From Verrucomicrobiota bacterium (GTDB taxonomy: Bacteria; Verrucomicrobiota; Verrucomicrobiia; Limisphaerales; UBA1096): a stretch of DNA of 16,471 nucleotides. Where the stretch lies: positions 1 to 16,471 of the forward strand of contig JASLKI010000060.1 of NCBI GenBank assembly GCA_030747575.1, written 5' to 3'. This document shows, piece by piece, positions 13,563 to 16,471 of the stretch. Below the pieces are notes generated by a model, which was not told where the DNA came from, ran no database searches, and saw only the letters and a list, made by a program, of their open reading frames with translations. The translations under genes were made by a program, and so were the position numbers. Numbering within the stretch: position 1 is the first letter of the stretch; each line of letters opens with the position of its first letter.

Positions 13563-15274
13563 TGCATTTGACTCCTATAAAAACAAAGAAACAAACAACG
13601 ATACTCGTTCTGTCAGTTTTCCTGTTTTGCGTAATGGGCAAGGACAGTGAAGGAAAAGACACAGACCGCCAGAACGGAAAACCAAACATTCTGTTTATTG
13701 TTTCTGATGATCATGGCTGGGGGGATTTGCCGTCGAACTGGGACAAGACCGAACTCCGCCTTCCAACGCTGGACGCGTTGGCGGCCAAAGGTGTGAGGTT
13801 TCCGAACTACCATACCGTCCCGCTCTGCGGGCCGTCTCGCGCCTGCATGTTTACCGGTCAATACTCGACGGAGAACGGCATGTGGCGCGGACCCGGTCAA
13901 CAACCGCTCGGATCGCCCGGATATCGCGGCATCAAGCGCGACGTGAAAATGCTCCCGGAGCATCTCGCCGAAGCCGGCTACAAAACGGGAGCCTTCGGGA
14001 AATGGCACTTGGGCGCGCTGGATGGAGAAGTTCCGAACGACCGCGGTTTCGACGAGTTTCGCGGGTTTCTCAAAGGGGCCCATCCCTATTGGATCAAGCC
14101 GGGCAGGTCGAAGATCATGCACAACCGCGAACCGGACCAAACCTCGGAGGGGCACGCCACCGAGTTGTTCACCCAATGGGCTGAGAAATTCATTCGCAAG
14201 AACGCCGCCAAGGAAGACCCTTTCTTCTGTTACCTCGCCTACAACGCCGTGCACGGTCCGCTTCGCACGGATAAATCGAAGCCGACCTCGGCGCCCGAGG
14301 CCTGGGTGAAAAAGGCGCTCGACCGGGGTGTCAGTTTCCTGCGCAGCGATTACGTCGCCATTCTCGAACACATGGATGACAACATTGGCCGGTTAGTCGA
14401 TCTGTTGGATGAACTGGGCATCGCCGACAATACGCTCATCGTCTTCGTCAGTGACAACGGAGGCTGCACCATGGAAGAAGACGCGGCTGGCGGAAGATTC
14501 CCCGGAAACAATGGCCCATTTAGTGGGGGAAAAGCCACCACCTATCAGGGCGGGCTGAACGTGCCGTTCCTGATGAATTGGAAAGGCCGATTACCCCAAA
14601 GGTTGATCTCGGATGATCAGGTGATGCATTGCGATATCTTTGCGACCTTTTTGGACGTTGCGGGCATTCCGGTTCCGAAGATGAACGGCAAGAACCCGGT
14701 TCGCGGGACGTCCCTGATGTCTCACATGCTTTCAGCCGGGAAGAAAACCATTCCAGAGCGCGCCATGATCTTTGAGCTCTGGGGAAACGTAGGAGTTCGA
14801 AAGGGAGACTACAAACTCTGGGCCAATGTCGGGAGGGATCACTCCCCAGATTGGAACGCTCTTGTCGCTGAACTAAAGGGTGCCAATCTCGCCCTCTTCG
14901 ATCTCAGCAAAGACATTTCTGAGAAGAACGACCTGCGAACTGAGCTGCCCGAGGTTTACGGCTCCCTGAAAAAGGAGCTGATCGATTATTTTTCTCAGAT
15001 CAATGGCGAGTATCCTGTTCCTGAGACTTCCGGGCCTTCCCCGAAAGATAAGCCCGAAGGCATGCTAAAAGGCAAAGCTCCCGGCCTGAACTCGAATGCC
15101 CGGACACCGGATGAATTATTCAAGGCCCGTGACCGAAACGGAGATGGGGTGCTTACCTTGGAGGAATTCATCGGCAAGGCAGGGAAAGGCAATGCCCCCG
15201 CCCGGACGAAGCGGTTTAAAAAGCTCGATTCAAATGGCGACGGCAAGCTGCAGTTGGACGAATTGAAAAAGTAA
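13562..15274 (+). CDS. Sulfatase 4 with C-terminal EF-hand pair (CGPSR)
   Basis: A 570-residue S1-type sulfatase. Its ATG shares the A of the preceding TGA (1-nt overlap), so translation is probably coupled. Residues about 12-26 are the hydrophobic core of an export signal; the cleavage site is unclear. Active-site candidates are Asp49/Asp50 (SDDH), formylglycine motif C89-G-P-S-R93, Lys147/His149 (GKWH), Asp298/Asn299 (SDNG) and Lys324. All are canonical. After a linker (about 480-515), two EF-hand loops follow: D524-R-N-G-D-G-V-L-T-L-E-E535 and D556-S-N-G-D-G-K-L-Q-L-D-E567. Both have acceptable calcium ligands at positions 1, 3, 5 and 12. EF-hand tails may aid calcium-dependent folding, surface attachment or binding to acidic polysaccharide. 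The substrate is unknown. Confidence 0.92.
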   Translation: MHLTPIKTKKQTTILVLSVFLFCVMGKDSEGKDTDRQNGKPNILFIVSDDHGWGDLPSNWDKTELRLPTLDALAAKGVRFPNYHTVPLCGPSRACMFTGQYSTENGMWRGPGQQPLGSPGYRGIKRDVKMLPEHLAEAGYKTGAFGKWHLGALDGEVPNDRGFDEFRGFLKGAHPYWIKPGRSKIMHNREPDQTSEGHATELFTQWAEKFIRKNAAKEDPFFCYLAYNAVHGPLRTDKSKPTSAPEAWVKKALDRGVSFLRSDYVAILEHMDDNIGRLVDLLDELGIADNTLIVFVSDNGGCTMEEDAAGGRFPGNNGPFSGGKATTYQGGLNVPFLMNWKGRLPQRLISDDQVMHCDIFATFLDVAGIPVPKMNGKNPVRGTSLMSHMLSAGKKTIPERAMIFELWGNVGVRKGDYKLWANVGRDHSPDWNALVAELKGANLALFDLSKDISEKNDLRTELPEVYGSLKKELIDYFSQINGEYPVPETSGPSPKDKPEGMLKGKAPGLNSNARTPDELFKARDRNGDGVLTLEEFIGKAGKGNAPARTKRFKKLDSNGDGKLQLDELKK

Positions 15275-15279
15275 ACATA

Positions 15280-16471
15280 ATGAAGTTTTTGAGATTTCTT
15301 AAGGCAGCAGCAGTTTGCGGTTACTTAACCGCACTGACGGTCCAGGCAGCTGAAAAGAAGCCAATGAACGTATTGTTCATCGCCATCGATGATTTAAATG
15401 ACTGGACGGGCATGCTGAAGGGTAATCCTCAGGCCAAAACACCCAGCATGGATAAACTAGCTGCCAAAGGGATGGTTTTTACCAATGCCCATTGCGCGGC
15501 GCCTGCCTGCGGTCCTTCACGGTCTGCTATTATGAGCGGAATCAGGCCTTCGACTTCGGGCAATTACATCAACAAGAGTTCCCTGATCCACAACCCGATC
15601 CTGAACAACTCGGTTTTGCTGCCTGAGTTTTTCGGGCGGAATGGCTACTACGTTTGCGGCGCTGGGAAACTTTTTCACGGTTACCATTTCAATAACGAAG
15701 TAAAGGGGCGGGGCTTTGATGAGTATTACCCGAGCAAAACGCAGGATCTTCCTTCCTTCGAGGGGCTCAAATTTGCCACCAAGTTACCCATGAACGGGTG
15801 GGCAAGGCAGGCGGATTGGGGGCCATGCCTCCCGGGGGTAACGGTGGGCGACCACCCCGATGGCAAGACTGCCAACTGGGCGACAAAGAAACTGCTTGGA
15901 GGAAATCTGAAAGAACCGTTCTTTCTGGGAGCCGGCATCTTTATGCCTCATCTGCCCAACTACGCGCCTCAGGAGTATTTCGATCGATTCCCTCTGAAGG
16001 ACATCAAGCTTCCGGAAGGTTTCCTGGAAGATGACCTGAATGATGTGCCCGCGGCTCATGCCAAGATGGCCCACAATCCTTGGTTGAAGAGAATCAGGGC
16101 GATGAATCAATGGAAGCCGGCGATCCAGGCCTACCTGGCGTGCACCTCCATGGTGGATGACCTTATTGGGCAGATCGTCGGGGCGCTTGAGAAATCCAAG
16201 TATGCCGACAACACGATTATTGTATTGTGGAGCGACCACGGATTTCAGCTTGGCGAAAAAGGTCGTTGGGGGAAGTACTCTCTCTGGGAACGGGCCACAC
16301 GAGTCAACCTCCTCTGGGTAGCGCCAGGGTTGACTCAGCCAGGCTCGGCCTGCACCAAGCCCGTGAACCTGCTGGATATCTATCCAACTCTCGCCTCCCT
16401 GACCGGCTGCAAGCCTCCGAAAAAACAACTGGAAGGAAACGATCTTTCCGCATTGATGAAGAATCCGGATG
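15280..16471 (+). CDS. Sulfatase 5, iduronate-2-sulfatase-like (partial, cut by window end)
   Basis: I translated this frame by hand. It stays open from the ATG at 15280 to the window end (397 complete codons), so the C-terminus is missing. It starts 5 nt after the previous stop. The signal peptide is residues 1-23 (ending TVQA). The mature chain starts AEKKPMNVLFIAIDDLNDW, a typical opening of the iduronate-2-sulfatase-like (IDS) branch. Active-site candidates are Asp37/Asp38, formylglycine motif C77-G-P-S-R81, Asp319/His320 (WSDHG) and Lys332 (GKYSLWE). IDS-type enzymes in bacteria act on 2-O-sulfated uronates and other sugars, so the exact substrate is open. No truncation other than the window edge is visible. 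Confidence 0.9.
   Translation, partial: MKFLRFLKAAAVCGYLTALTVQAAEKKPMNVLFIAIDDLNDWTGMLKGNPQAKTPSMDKLAAKGMVFTNAHCAAPACGPSRSAIMSGIRPSTSGNYINKSSLIHNPILNNSVLLPEFFGRNGYYVCGAGKLFHGYHFNNEVKGRGFDEYYPSKTQDLPSFEGLKFATKLPMNGWARQADWGPCLPGVTVGDHPDGKTANWATKKLLGGNLKEPFFLGAGIFMPHLPNYAPQEYFDRFPLKDIKLPEGFLEDDLNDVPAAHAKMAHNPWLKRIRAMNQWKPAIQAYLACTSMVDDLIGQIVGALEKSKYADNTIIVLWSDHGFQLGEKGRWGKYSLWERATRVNLLWVAPGLTQPGSACTKPVNLLDIYPTLASLTGCKPPKKQLEGNDLSALMKNPD

Noticed and set aside
13613..14371. Long antisense open frame (252 codons) on the minus strand
   Set aside because: It lies wholly inside sulfatase 4 on the opposite strand, has no recognisable domain, and is expected from GC-rich codon structure.
1..16471. CRISPR array, tRNA or rRNA genes, insertion sequences, intrinsic terminators
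   Set aside because: No repeat-spacer pattern, no tRNA-like fold, no transposase or terminal inverted repeats, and no GC hairpin followed by a T-run were seen. Gaps of 29 nt or less elsewhere leave little room for them.

Overview
The window is a single run of nine same-strand genes that all appear to encode exported proteins. Most likely it is one long operon of a Planctomycetota/Verrucomicrobiota-type (PVC) bacterium. The evidence is the gene content: many sulfatases, a sulfatase fused to a DUF1080 (3-keto-glycoside hydrolase) domain, a PVC-type beta-propeller 'dehydrogenase' with HEAT repeats and a c-type cytochrome, Tat-exported enzymes, and weak or absent Shine-Dalgarno sequences. The species cannot be named from the sequence.

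Layout, left to right. 1-134: leader with a promoter-like element. 135-1520: sulfatase 1 (CVPSR). 1521-1589: a second copy of the same leader. 1590-2579: Tat-exported calcineurin-type metallophosphoesterase. 2609-3958: sulfatase 2 (CRPSL, atypical active site). 3973-6156: sulfatase 3 (CWVSR) fused to DUF1080. 6161-7432: AXE1-type acetyl esterase with a GTG start. 7449-11918: a 1489-residue fusion of propeller, HEAT, cytochrome c, laminin-G-like domain and an N,N-dimethylformamidase (DMFase)-large-subunit-like catalytic domain. 11940-13562: a second, stand-alone Tat-exported DMFase-like protein. 13562-15274: sulfatase 4 (CGPSR) with two C-terminal EF-hands. 15280 to the window end: sulfatase 5 (CGPSR, iduronate-2-sulfatase-like), cut by the window edge. 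Gene gaps are 69, 29, 14, 4, 16, 21, -1 and 5 nt, so no stretch over 300 nt lacks a gene.

Inferred joint role: periplasmic or surface processing of a sulfated, probably acylated or N-acylated glycan. Five sulfatases of different types would remove sulfate, the AXE1 esterase would remove O-acyl groups, and the phosphoesterase phosphate. The two DMFase-like proteins carry candidate 2-Tyr/1-Glu iron ligands and could hydrolyse an amide. No classical glycoside hydrolase, polysaccharide lyase, transporter, sulfatase-maturing enzyme or regulator lies in the window. The only candidate glycosidic-bond cleaver is the DUF1080 domain. Together with the propeller/cytochrome protein it suggests an oxidation-then-elimination (3-keto) route to glycan breakage. 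The most unusual item is the dehydrogenase/cytochrome/DMFase fusion next to a second DMFase-like gene. The second is the duplicated promoter-leader ahead of genes 1 and 2.
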